Part shown: positions 31,957 through 41,133 of the stretch, piece by piece
Position numbering within the stretch: the first letter of the stretch is position 1
Layout: each line of letters starts with the position of its first letter
NCBI RefSeq assembly: GCF_000215705.1
Contig: NC_015677.1
Location: 3,856,001 to 3,920,000, forward strand
Direction of reading: 5' to 3'
DNA from: Ramlibacter tataouinensis TTB310
Lineage (GTDB): Bacteria > Pseudomonadota > Gammaproteobacteria > Burkholderiales > Burkholderiaceae_C
Length of the DNA stretch: 64,000 nucleotides
Program-made: the position numbers and the translations under genes
The notes under the pieces: model-generated
Told to the model about the DNA's origin: nothing
Databases searched by the model: none
The model's input: only the letters and a program-made list of their open reading frames with translations

Positions 31957-32229
31957 ATGCAAATGCTCTATGACTCCGACTCGTTCGTCGTCGTGCACAT
32001 GCAGGCCAATGCACCCGCCGAGGGTGAACCCGAGCCGCGCATCGCGCGCCACGGCTTCGAGATCGTCGACAAGCGGACCAACCGCGAGGTCTACCTGGAC
32101 GGCAGCTGGGCCGACGCGTTCCAGCGGCAGATCAACGCCTGGCAGCTGAACACCCCCACCCAGGAGGAAGTGGAAGAAACCCTGGACGGCTACGCCGAAC
32201 TGGCCCAGAACCCGCTGGTCATGCACTGA
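31957..32229 (+). CDS. DUF3567 family small protein
   Basis: A 90-residue soluble acidic protein starting MQMLYDSDSFVVVHMQAN and containing GFEIVDKRTNREVYLDGSWA, a signature of DUF3567, conserved in Burkholderiales. No function is known. AAGGA precedes the ATG. It appears to be a single-gene transcript, ending just before a REP-like repeat. A weak TTGAAA element lies about 50 bases upstream of the start. Confidence 0.88.
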   Translation: MQMLYDSDSFVVVHMQANAPAEGEPEPRIARHGFEIVDKRTNREVYLDGSWADAFQRQINAWQLNTPTQEEVEETLDGYAELAQNPLVMH

Positions 32230-32238
32230 AGAATCAGT

Positions 32239-32317
32239 GCCCCCACGCTTGTCACTGCGTGTACTGCGCTGCCCCCCGAGGGGGCCTTCGCGCCTTGGGA
32301 CGGCCCGGCGGCGCTCA
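32239..32317. repeat. REP-like interspersed repeat, copy A
   Basis: A 79-base element that aligns without gaps to 63770-63848, with 68 of 79 identical positions counted by hand. It contains an inverted repeat CACGC...GCGTG, kept in both copies although the loop differs, and a second dyad GCGCC...GGCGC. It lies between DUF3567 and an AbrB-type gene, and its last three bases supply the stop codon of that gene. It looks like the small interspersed repeats common in Comamonadaceae genomes. Confidence 0.85.
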
Positions 32318-33367
32318 AGAACCTCGCGTTAACCGGTACAGCGGCCCGACCAGCACCAGGACCGCGACCAGCCGGCACACCTGGAAGGCCGTCACCACCG
32401 GCACCCCCATTTGCAGCACCTTGGCGGTGATCGCCATCTCGGCGATGCCGCCGGGCGCGGTGCCCAGCACCAGCGTGGCCGGGTGCAGGCCGGTCAGCCG
32501 CGCCAGCAGCAGCGCGAAGCCGGCCGACAGCACGATCATCACCCCCGACCCCAGCGCCACCGAAGCCAGCCAGCGCGGCGCCGTGTGGACGAACTCGGCG
32601 CGAAAGCGCACCCCCAGGCTGACGCCGATCACCAGCTGCGCGGCATTGGTGGCCCAGGCCGGCAGCGCCGACAGCTCCAGGCCCGTCATGGCGAAGGCCA
32701 TGGCCACCAGCAGCGCGCCCATGAACCAGGGATTGGCCCAGCGCGTGCGCGACATCAGCAGGGCGCCGGTCCCGGTGGCGCCGGCCAGCAGCGCCAGCCC
32801 GCCCGGATCGAACCGGCGCGCCGCCGCGCCCGGGTCCAGGCCGTGCACGCCGCTGAAGCTGAAGGCGAAGGGGATGGCCACGGTCACCACCAGCAGGCGC
32901 AGGCTGTGCGCGGCCGCCACCAGGTCGGTGCGAGCGCCTTCGCGCTCGGCCAGCAGCGTCATCTCCGAGGCGCCGCCCACCGCCCCGGCGAAATAGCTGG
33001 TGGCGCGCCGCACCGGTTCGCTCTCGGGCAGGCGACGCGCCAGGTCGCGGTGCAGCCAGCGGCCGAACAGCCAGCCCAGGGCCAGGGCCCAGGCGATGCC
33101 CAGCGCGATCGCCCACCACAGCCGCGCCACCAGCGCGGTGACCTGCGGCGTGAAGTACAGCCCCAGCGCGGTGCCGATCAGCCACTGGCCGGCATTGCGC
33201 AGCGGGTCCCAGCTCTGCGTGGGCGCGCCCAGCATCGAGGCCGCGGCCGTGGCCAGCAGCGGGCCGATCATCCAGGGCAGGGGGACGCCCAGCCGGCTGC
33301 ACAGCAGCGCGGCGGCCAGGGCGGCGGCCAGGGTGGCGAGGGTGCGAAGCTGGAAACTGCGGGTCAT
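32315..33367 (-). CDS. AbrB-type (PF05145) membrane protein
   Basis: A 350-residue protein with about ten membrane segments arranged as two homologous halves: LPWMIGPLLATAAASMLG with GGASEMTLLAERE in the first and ATLVLGTAPGGIAEMAITAK in the second. This matches the AbrB duplication/putative ammonia monooxygenase regulator family, better seen as transporters or sensors; function unproven. It diverges from the ChaN lipoprotein gene across 46 bases. Its TGA stop lies in the end of REP copy A, suggesting the repeat reshaped the C-terminus. Confidence 0.85.
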   Translation of the reverse strand: MTRSFQLRTLATLAAALAAALLCSRLGVPLPWMIGPLLATAAASMLGAPTQSWDPLRNAGQWLIGTALGLYFTPQVTALVARLWWAIALGIAWALALGWLFGRWLHRDLARRLPESEPVRRATSYFAGAVGGASEMTLLAEREGARTDLVAAAHSLRLLVVTVAIPFAFSFSGVHGLDPGAAARRFDPGGLALLAGATGTGALLMSRTRWANPWFMGALLVAMAFAMTGLELSALPAWATNAAQLVIGVSLGVRFRAEFVHTAPRWLASVALGSGVMIVLSAGFALLLARLTGLHPATLVLGTAPGGIAEMAITAKVLQMGVPVVTAFQVCRLVAVLVLVGPLYRLTRGS

Positions 33368-33413
33368 TCGAAGGCAGTGGGCGCGGGGCGCGGCCGGCGC
33401 TTAGTATCGTTGC

Positions 33414-34172
33414 ATGAGCCTGAGCCTGAGCTTGCGCCGTCTTGCCGCCGTGCTGGTCCTGCCGCTGGCCGCGGCGGCCTGCGCGTCCCTGCCGCCGCCG
33501 GTGGCGCAGGCGTTGCCGGCCGACGTGCTGCTGCTGGGCGAGCAGCACGACGTGGCGGCGCACCAGGAGCGCCATCGCGAGACGGTGGCCGGGCTGGCGG
33601 CCCAGGGCCGGCTGGCCGCCCTGGCACTGGAAATGGCCGAGGTCGGGCGCTCCACCGCCGGCCTGCAGCGCGACGCCTCCGAAGCCGCGGTGCGCGAGGC
33701 GCTGCGCTGGAACGACGAAGGCTGGCCTTGGCAGGCCTACGGCCCGGCCGTCATGGCCGCGGTGCGCGCCGGCGTGCCCGTGCTGGGCGCCAACCTGCCG
33801 CGCAAGGACATGCGCGGCGCCATGGTCGACGCGGGTCTGGACGGCCGCCTGCCCGAGGCCGAGCTGGCCGCCCAGCGCCAGGCGATCCGCGACGGCCATT
33901 GCGGCCTGCTGCCGCAGGCGCAGATCGCGCCCATGGCGCGGATCCAGATCGCGCGCGACATCGCGATGGCGCGCACGCTGGCGCAGGCCGCGCGTCCCGG
34001 CCGGACCGTGGTGCTGCTGGCGGGCAGCGGCCACGTGGACGAGCAGCTGGGCGTGCCGCGGCACCTGCCGTCCGCGCTGCGCTGGCGCGCCATCCGCTGG
34101 CCCGCCGATCCGGGCCAGCCGGCGCGCGACTACTGCGCGCAGCTGCGCGAGCAGATGCCGCCGCGCCGCTGA
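33414..34172 (+). CDS. ChaN-family haem-binding lipoprotein
   Basis: A 252-residue lipoprotein (lipobox AAAC near residue 23) of the ChaN/EreA-like fold (PF04187). Conserved LLLGEQHDVAAHQERH, LALEMAE, RWNDEGWPWQAYGPAVMAA and LLAGSGHV segments are present. ChaN from Campylobacter binds cofacial haems and associates with a haem receptor; no receptor gene is adjacent here, so an iron role is inference. It is convergent with the aminotransferase gene, 19 bases away. Confidence 0.85.
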   Translation: MSLSLSLRRLAAVLVLPLAAAACASLPPPVAQALPADVLLLGEQHDVAAHQERHRETVAGLAAQGRLAALALEMAEVGRSTAGLQRDASEAAVREALRWNDEGWPWQAYGPAVMAAVRAGVPVLGANLPRKDMRGAMVDAGLDGRLPEAELAAQRQAIRDGHCGLLPQAQIAPMARIQIARDIAMARTLAQAARPGRTVVLLAGSGHVDEQLGVPRHLPSALRWRAIRWPADPGQPARDYCAQLREQMPPRR

Positions 34173-34191
34173 AGCAGCGCCGCCGTCCCTT

Positions 34192-35523
<1,332 letters not shown>

Positions 35524-35581
35524 GGTCTCTCCTTGGAACGAGCGACCATTGTGCGCCGATCGCGGCCGCGCCAGTAGCCCT

Positions 35582-36265
35582 TCAGTCGGCCAGACGAGGC
35601 AGGGCCTGCATGAAATGGCGGCACTGCGCGTGCATCTGGTCGACGGCGTCGGACACGTGCTCCGGCATCAGCAGGTCCCACTGGGTCGCACTCGACACGC
35701 CCAGCCAGCTGGCCAGCGAGACGCCGCGCCGCAGCAGGCCGCCCTGCGCGGCCTCGACCCAGTGCTCGTATTCGAGCTGCCGGGAACGGCCGGACAGGTC
35801 GACGAGGGTGACGAGCACGACGCCGGCGACCGGCGTGCGGTAGCGCCAGGTCTGCTGACCGTCGATGTCCAGCGGTTTGCCCAGGAGCGGATCGAGCACC
35901 TCCCGGACCTGGCTGCGCAACCCGGGCAGCCGGACACCGCTGCCTTTGGGATCGGGCAGGCGGCTGGCGAGGTGCATGCGGCGCAGGTTCGCTGCCTCGA
36001 ACAACTCCAGCTGAGCAGGAGTCAGCGCCAGACCCGCCCGCGCGGCCGCAGCCGGATGGAAGCGCAGCAGCATGGCGCTCGCGAGCTCACAGCAGCCGGC
36101 GTCGTCGGTCTCGTCCATCAGGGCGACCAGGCCCTGCGCGCCGCGGCCCCGCAGCGCCCGCAGGCGGGCCAGGTCCGAGTCGAGTTCGCACCGGGACTCC
36201 TCGCGCGCCCAGGCGAACAGGCGGTCCTCGAAGCGCGCCCGCAGGGTGGCGTCGGCAGGCTGCAT
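35582..36265 (-). CDS. Uncharacterised soluble protein
   Basis: A 227-residue protein with no signal peptide, membrane segment or motif I recognise. It is rich in Leu, Ala and Arg, mostly helical by appearance, with two adjacent cysteines (AGCCELASAML) and a C-terminal region (RRGVSLASWLGVSSATQWDLLMP). The ATG at 36265 is 8 bases after the DUF4197 gene ends, so it is almost certainly in one transcript with it. A longer in-frame extension overlaps that neighbour and is not credible. Confidence 0.6.
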   Translation of the reverse strand: MQPADATLRARFEDRLFAWAREESRCELDSDLARLRALRGRGAQGLVALMDETDDAGCCELASAMLLRFHPAAAARAGLALTPAQLELFEAANLRRMHLASRLPDPKGSGVRLPGLRSQVREVLDPLLGKPLDIDGQQTWRYRTPVAGVVLVTLVDLSGRSRQLEYEHWVEAAQGGLLRRGVSLASWLGVSSATQWDLLMPEHVSDAVDQMHAQCRHFMQALPRLAD

Positions 36266-36273
36266 CGTCTTGG

Positions 36274-36999
36274 TCAGCGCAGCGCGCCGAACACCTTGCT
36301 CAGCAGCGCGCTGCCGGCGGCGGCCGGGTTCTGCCGCAGCTTGCGCTCCTCCTCGCCGATCACCAGGTACAGCCCGTCCAGCGACTTGCGCGTGACGTAA
36401 TGCTGGATGCTGGGATCCTCGTTCCTCACCAGGCCCAGCCCCTGGGCCTGGGCGGCCAGGCGGTTGTACTTCCCGGCCAGCCCCACCTTCTCGGTGGCGC
36501 GCTGCACCACCGGCAGGAACTGGGCGGCCAGGGGCGCGCGCGTCTTGTCGGCGAAGAACCGGGTGACCGAGGTGTCGCCGCCGGTGAGGATGTTCTTGGC
36601 GTCGACGACCGACATGCGCTGGACGGCGTCGACCAGCAGGTTCCGAGCCAGCGGCACGGCCGATTCGGCGGCGCGGTTCATCGCCAGCTCCAGCTCGTCG
36701 AGCCTCCTGCGCTGGCCCACGGCCCTCAGGAACCCGGCGGCATCCTGCAGCCAGCCGGGCAGGGGGATGCGCACGCGGGGGTTGGCCAGGAAGCCGTCGG
36801 GCACGCCCAGCAGCCGCACCGCCGCCAGGGCGCCGTTCTCCAGGGCCGCCTTGAGGCCGCGCGAGGCGTCGAATTCGCTGATGGAAGCCAGGTCGATCGA
36901 GCGCAGGTCCTGGGCCCGGGCCAGGGAGGCGGCCTGCAGCAGGGCCAGCGCAAGGGCGGCGCCGGCGGCGTGGCGGTCGAGGAACTGTCGTCGGTTCAT
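36274..36999 (-). CDS. DUF4197 exported protein
   Basis: A 241-residue protein with a signal peptide (MNRRQFLDRH then a hydrophobic Ala/Leu run ending LARAQ). Residues about 45-230 match DUF4197 (ASRGLKAALENGALAAVRLLG; FLANPRVRIPLPGWLQ; VTRFFADKTRAPLAAQFLPVV; GLYLVIGEEERKLRQNP). Function of the family is unknown; it is probably periplasmic. A second ATG at 37008 would add three residues. It diverges from purU across 69 bases and shares a transcript with the following hypothetical gene. Confidence 0.88.
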   Translation of the reverse strand: MNRRQFLDRHAAGAALALALLQAASLARAQDLRSIDLASISEFDASRGLKAALENGALAAVRLLGVPDGFLANPRVRIPLPGWLQDAAGFLRAVGQRRRLDELELAMNRAAESAVPLARNLLVDAVQRMSVVDAKNILTGGDTSVTRFFADKTRAPLAAQFLPVVQRATEKVGLAGKYNRLAAQAQGLGLVRNEDPSIQHYVTRKSLDGLYLVIGEEERKLRQNPAAAGSALLSKVFGALR

Positions 37000-37068
37000 G
37001 CGTTCCATGATGCCGCCAGCCCATCCGCAAGGCAAACGCCGTGGCCCGCCTGCGACAATCGCCGGCTT

Positions 37069-37917
37069 ATGTCTTCCGCCTACATCCTGACGCTCTCGTG
37101 CCCCGACCGGCCCGGCATCGTGCATGCCGTCTCGGGCTTCCTGTACGAGCGCGGCGGCAACATCGAGGAGGCCGCGCAATACAACGACCACGGCACCGGC
37201 CTGTTCTTCATGCGGGTGCGCTTCGCCTACGGCCAGCTCGCGCACGAAGAGCTGCGCTCGCAGCTGCGCCCCTTCGCCGAGCCGCTGAAGATGAGCTGGC
37301 GGCTGCACGCCGCGGCGCAGCCCATGCGCGCGGTGATCATGGTCAGCAAGGAAGGCCATTGCCTGAACGACCTGCTGTTCCGCTGGAAGAGCGGCCTGTT
37401 GCCGCTGGACATCCGGGCCATCGTGTCCAACCACCGCGATTTCTACCAGCTGGCGGCCGGCTACAACGTGCCCTTCCACCACATCCCGGTGACGGCGGCG
37501 GGCAAGGCGCAGGCCGAGGCCAGGCAGTACGAGATCATCGAATCCGAGCAGGCCGAGCTGGTGGTGCTGGCGCGCTACATGCAGATCCTGTCCGACGGGA
37601 TGTGCCACCGGCTGGCCGGCCGCGCCATCAACATCCACCACAGCTTCCTGCCCAGCTTCAAGGGCGCCAAGCCCTACTACCAGGCGCACGACCGCGGGGT
37701 GAAGCTGATCGGCGCCACCGCGCACTACGTGACGGCCGACCTGGACGAGGGCCCCATCATCGAGCAGGACGTGGCGCGCGTGGACCACAGCAAGACGGTG
37801 GAGGACTTCACCGCCATCGGCCGCGACACCGAGAGCCTGGTGCTGGCCCGCGCCGTGAAGTGGCACAGCGAGCACCGCGTGCTGCTGAACGGGCACAGGA
37901 CGGTGATCTTCCGCTAA
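37069..37917 (+). CDS. purU: Formyltetrahydrofolate deformylase
   Basis: Hydrolyses 10-formyl-tetrahydrofolate to formate and tetrahydrofolate, balancing one-carbon pools and supplying formate for purine synthesis. The 282-residue protein has an N-terminal ACT domain (ILTLSCPDRPGIVHAVSGFL, 5-80) and a formyltransferase-like catalytic domain with NIHHSFLPSFKGAKPY and ATAHYVTADLDEGPII. There is no strong ribosome-binding site. A hairpin-like dyad overlaps its stop codon, and the restriction-modification island starts immediately downstream. Confidence 0.95.
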   Translation: MSSAYILTLSCPDRPGIVHAVSGFLYERGGNIEEAAQYNDHGTGLFFMRVRFAYGQLAHEELRSQLRPFAEPLKMSWRLHAAAQPMRAVIMVSKEGHCLNDLLFRWKSGLLPLDIRAIVSNHRDFYQLAAGYNVPFHHIPVTAAGKAQAEARQYEIIESEQAELVVLARYMQILSDGMCHRLAGRAINIHHSFLPSFKGAKPYYQAHDRGVKLIGATAHYVTADLDEGPIIEQDVARVDHSKTVEDFTAIGRDTESLVLARAVKWHSEHRVLLNGHRTVIFR

Positions 37918-37982
37918 GTGACGTAGGTCACTAACAAAAAGCTAGCCGCAAGATCTTTTTTAAGATCTTTATGCCATACACT
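37917..37982. promoter_or_regulatory. AT-rich control region of the methyltransferase with two AGATCT sites
   Basis: After purU lies a dyad (AGTGAC at 37917-37922, GTCACT at 37927-37932). Two identical palindromes AAGATCTT follow at 37950-37957 and 37962-37969, each holding AGATCT. A TACACT hexamer (37977-37982) sits 7 bases before the methyltransferase start and could be its -10 box, which would make the message nearly leaderless. The AGATCT pair would cover the -35 and spacer region. These are sequence facts; regulation is inference. Confidence 0.5.
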
Positions 37983-37989
37983 CTGCGGC

Positions 37990-38853
37990 ATGGTTGCGCG
38001 TCCACTCCGCCCTGAAACTGCACCCCCTCAATTACCCCGCATCGTCGGCGGCTTCTCCACGGTCCTGGCTGACCCACCTTGGCGATTTGCAAACCGCACT
38101 GGCAAGGTTGCGCCAGAGCATCGGCGTCTGGATCGCTATTCCACAATGCCGCTTGAGGCAATTAAGGCACTGCCGGTCAGCAAGACACTTGCCGTGAACG
38201 CGCACCTCTATCTCTGGGTGCCAAATGCATTGCTCCCCGACGGGCTCGAGGTGATGAGCGCATGGGGTTTCCGATATGTGAGCAACATCGTTTGGGCAAA
38301 GCGTCGCATCGATGGTGGTCCGGATGGACGCGGAGTTGGCTTCTACTTCCGCAATGTGACGGAACTGCTGCTGTTCGGCGTGCGCGGCTCGATGCGGACA
38401 CTGGCTCCGGGGAGGAGTCAAGTCAACATGATCGAGACGCGCAAGCGAGAGCACTCACGTAAGCCGGATGAGCAATATGACCTTATTGAATCTTGTTCAC
38501 CGGGAGCTTATCTCGAGCTCTTTGCCCGTCATAAGCGGGCAGGTTGGACGGTATGGGGCGACGAGTCGTCAGATGACGTCGTGCCTCGCGGCCTCGTGCA
38601 TAAAGGCTATGAAGGCGGACCTATTCTTCCGCCCTTGTTGCCCAACGAGCACATCGATCTCGGTCGGGCTGAAGTACTCGGAGAAAGACTTCGGACCATG
38701 TATTTGGCCGGCCAAAGCGTACGCCAACTTGCCGAGGAGACTGGGTATTCGATTCAGCGTGTTAGAGCTCTGTTACAAGCGGCGGGCACTAGCATGAGGC
38801 CGCGCGGCCGGGCACCGGTGCCTGAACTCGACTTGTTTCACGTGCTCGAGTAG
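37990..38853 (+). CDS. MT-A70-type adenine-N6 DNA methyltransferase with C-terminal helix-turn-helix-like tail
   Basis: A 287-residue S-adenosylmethionine-dependent methyltransferase. The catalytic DPPW is at 28-31, followed by the MT-A70 segments LYLWVPNALLPDGLEVMSAWGF and NVTELLLFGVRGSM. Residues about 230-270 (LGERLRTMYLAGQSVRQLAEETGYSIQRVRALLQ) read as a helix-turn-helix, unusual for this family. Base and codon use is visibly less GC-rich than the neighbours, a sign of transfer. Its end overlaps the convergent nuclease gene by 16 bases, so the pair probably forms a type II restriction-modification system. The ATG has no ribosome-binding site. Confidence 0.85.
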   Translation: MVARPLRPETAPPQLPRIVGGFSTVLADPPWRFANRTGKVAPEHRRLDRYSTMPLEAIKALPVSKTLAVNAHLYLWVPNALLPDGLEVMSAWGFRYVSNIVWAKRRIDGGPDGRGVGFYFRNVTELLLFGVRGSMRTLAPGRSQVNMIETRKREHSRKPDEQYDLIESCSPGAYLELFARHKRAGWTVWGDESSDDVVPRGLVHKGYEGGPILPPLLPNEHIDLGRAEVLGERLRTMYLAGQSVRQLAEETGYSIQRVRALLQAAGTSMRPRGRAPVPELDLFHVLE

Positions 38854-39545
38854 GTTTGACCGTTCCACGTGTCGCGCGTTGCGGCGATAACAAGCAGCGG
38901 ACACGTACCCATCACACCTCGCCTGACACGTAAGGCGGCCTTCTCCAGGTTGGTCGTCGTGGAAGTATCCAGGTCGATAGGTAACTTGCTCCTTCTTTGC
39001 TCGGGCGCAAGCGTTTCCTGATGCGACGCCCATATTTCTTCCGCCAAACCCTTCAGTGCAACTCTGTCTTGCGTGATCAGCACGGCGGCCGAAATCACGC
39101 CCGCCTCATGCCAAGCACGATAAGCTGACATGTCGCGATCCAAGTTGCCGTCCTTGGCGTTCCACTCCACGTCCAGTGCAACTCGGCCCTTGAAGTTGTC
39201 GACTAGGTACCCCTCCTGGCGGACTTCGGGTAGCCGATCAAGCACCACTCCGTTCTTCCCTATGAGAAGGCCTTGCGTCAGCAAGTCCACGCGGACCTCG
39301 CGCCACCCTCTCTCGCCGAACATCTCGTCGATTTCCTTGGCGATGCTGCCGCGGTTTCCGCCTGCTTTCAGCCAGTGCGCGGGGTTAAGCTCGAACGTCT
39401 TCAGGAAGTGAGTGATGTCTTCCCACTCCGCGGGGCACACCGAGCGCAATACGGCTGCCGCTGAACTGGTTTCCAAGAAAGCCCAGCGCCTCCTAATTTC
39501 CGACGCGAGAACGAGTGGATCATCGAAAGTACTGGTTTCAAACAT
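38838..39545 (-). CDS. Putative type II restriction endonuclease, BglII/BstYI-like
   Basis: A 235-residue protein. The segment GRVALDVEWNAKDGNLDRDM followed by YRAWHEAGVISAAVLITQ closely resembles the core of the BglII/BstYI nuclease family (PF09195), where an Asp and a Glu in such a strand bind metal. BglII cuts AGATCT and BstYI cuts RGATCY, but the specificity here is unknown. Lower GC content than the surroundings, and convergent overlap with the MT-A70 gene, support a joint mobile unit. A TAAACT hexamer lies 6 bases before the ATG with no ribosome-binding site, hinting at weak, perhaps leaderless, expression. Confidence 0.7.
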   Translation of the reverse strand: MFETSTFDDPLVLASEIRRRWAFLETSSAAAVLRSVCPAEWEDITHFLKTFELNPAHWLKAGGNRGSIAKEIDEMFGERGWREVRVDLLTQGLLIGKNGVVLDRLPEVRQEGYLVDNFKGRVALDVEWNAKDGNLDRDMSAYRAWHEAGVISAAVLITQDRVALKGLAEEIWASHQETLAPEQRRSKLPIDLDTSTTTNLEKAALRVRRGVMGTCPLLVIAATRDTWNGQTYSST

Positions 39546-39645
39546 CGCTTTAGTTTAGGGGGCAGCGTGATGTTTCATCCCAAGCCGCTTTTCAGCCCGC
39601 GCGAGCGTTTGCAAACATGACACAGCGCAAGCGACCTCTCTGACT

Positions 39646-40515
39646 ATGACTACTCGCATCCCGCCCATCCAGTGCCTGCTGACCTTCGAGGCGCTGGCGC
39701 GGCTGCGCTCGGTGACGCAGGCGGCCGACGAGCTGTGCGTCACGCCCAGCGCCGTCAGCCACCGGGTGCGGCAGCTGGAGCAGATGCTGGGCACCAAGCT
39801 GTTCGGCCGCGCCGACTTCTCGCTCACCACCGAGGGCAGCGAGTACCTGGCGCACGTGCGCGAGGGCATCACGGCCCTGGGGCGTTTCCCCGGCCAGGGC
39901 GGCGCGCAGGGCAAGCGCAAGCTGCGGGTGGCGGTCACGCCCACCTTCTCGCGCTCCATCCTGATGCCGCGGCTGCGCGGCTTCACCGAGGCCTATCCGG
40001 AGATCGACCTGACGCTGCAGGTCTCCATCCCGCTGCTGGACGTGGTGGCCGAGGACGCCGACCTGATGATCCGCTTCGGCACCGGCCGCTATGCCGATGT
40101 GGAGCACGTCTGCCTGATGACCGACGAGGTCACGCCGCTGGCCTCGCCGGCCTACCTGCGCGAGAACGGGCCGTTCGACGACATCGGGGAGCTGCTGGGC
40201 GCCAAGCTGATCAAGAGCCCGCTGGAGCCCTGGCGCACCTGGTTCCTGGCGCATGGCGTGGACGCGGGCGAACCGGCCGAGGGCTCGTCCTTCAACGACA
40301 TCGGCCTGATGTGCGACGCCGCCGCGCAGGGGCTGGGCGTGGCGCTGGTGCGGCTCAAGCTGGGCCAGCCCTGGCTGGAGAGCGGCCAGCTCGAGCGCGT
40401 GTCGGCGCGCAGCGTGCCCAGCCCGCATGCCCATTACCTGTGCTGGCGCACCGGCGCGCTGGAGCGCTGGGAATGCCAGGCGTTCGCCGACTGGCTGAAG
40501 AAGAGCCTGGCCTGA
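39646..40515 (+). CDS. LysR-family regulator (GcvA-like)
   Basis: A 289-residue activator/repressor: the N-terminal helix-turn-helix (SVTQAADELCVTPSAVSHRVRQLEQ, about 20-45) and LysR substrate domain (LRVAVTPTFSRSILMPRLRGF) follow the GcvA-type pattern. A perfect GTTTGCAAAC palindrome lies about 30 bases upstream and may be an autoregulatory site. Base composition returns to the GC-rich host average here, marking the right edge of the island. The adjacent convergent thioesterase gene gives no clear target. Confidence 0.9.
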   Translation: MTTRIPPIQCLLTFEALARLRSVTQAADELCVTPSAVSHRVRQLEQMLGTKLFGRADFSLTTEGSEYLAHVREGITALGRFPGQGGAQGKRKLRVAVTPTFSRSILMPRLRGFTEAYPEIDLTLQVSIPLLDVVAEDADLMIRFGTGRYADVEHVCLMTDEVTPLASPAYLRENGPFDDIGELLGAKLIKSPLEPWRTWFLAHGVDAGEPAEGSSFNDIGLMCDAAAQGLGVALVRLKLGQPWLESGQLERVSARSVPSPHAHYLCWRTGALERWECQAFADWLKKSLA

Positions 40516-40525
40516 GGCCGGCCCG

Positions 40526-40981
40526 CTAGCGGCCCAGCTCGAAAGGCCGGCAGGTGGTGGTGGCCATGGCCACCAGCATGGCCTGCCCGCCGGCCAAGGC
40601 CCAGACGCGCGCCGTCGACACCGCGTGGCTCTTGCCGACCCGCACCGCCTCGCCGACGGCGATCAGCCGCTCGCCCGCGGCCGGCGCCAGGTTGTGCACC
40701 TCGTAACCCGTGGTGGACGCCGCCCAGCCCGCCGGCAGGGTCGATGCGGCGGCGCTGACGCCGGCGTAGTCGGCCAGCAGGCCCACGACGCCGCCCTGAA
40801 CCACCCGGCCGTCGAAAGTGATGGCGGGCACGATGGGCAGCTCGACGGCCGACAGGCCCTCCGGCGCAAAGCCCAGCACCCGCAAGCCGACCAGCCGGGA
40901 AACCGGCATCGCGTGGAGAGCCTGGGCCAGGTCGGCGCGCAGGCCGGGCTGGAGGTCGGGAAGCCGGAACGCGAGGCTCAT
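40526..40981 (-). CDS. PaaI-type hotdog-fold thioesterase
   Basis: A 151-residue acyl-CoA thioesterase of the hotdog fold. The conserved core is visible: a central helix (VVQGGVVGLLADYAGVSAAAS) with Gly-Gly and Asp, and strands around TTGYEVHNLAPAAGERLIAVGEAVRVGKSHAVSTARV. AGGAG lies 7 bases before the ATG at 40981; a longer frame to 41008 is less likely. It diverges from glcD across 152 bases and might act on a metabolite from that area, but the substrate cannot be inferred. Confidence 0.87.
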   Translation of the reverse strand: MSLAFRLPDLQPGLRADLAQALHAMPVSRLVGLRVLGFAPEGLSAVELPIVPAITFDGRVVQGGVVGLLADYAGVSAAASTLPAGWAASTTGYEVHNLAPAAGERLIAVGEAVRVGKSHAVSTARVWALAGGQAMLVAMATTTCRPFELGR

Positions 40982-41133
40982 GGCAGCACTCCTGAAGCAA
41001 GCCTCCACACTGTGATCCCCCGGTCCCGACGGCGCGGTCGCCGCAGCGACAGCCTGCTGCGCATGAACCGCATTGAGCGGCGCATTGAAGAATCTTCAGG
41101 CGGCCGCCGCCGCAACCGGCTACCCTTGCCGCC

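Noticed and set aside
37917..39645. Integrase, attachment site or flanking direct repeats around the restriction-modification island
   Set aside because: I looked for direct repeats, a tRNA end or an integrase and saw none; the mode of insertion is unknown.
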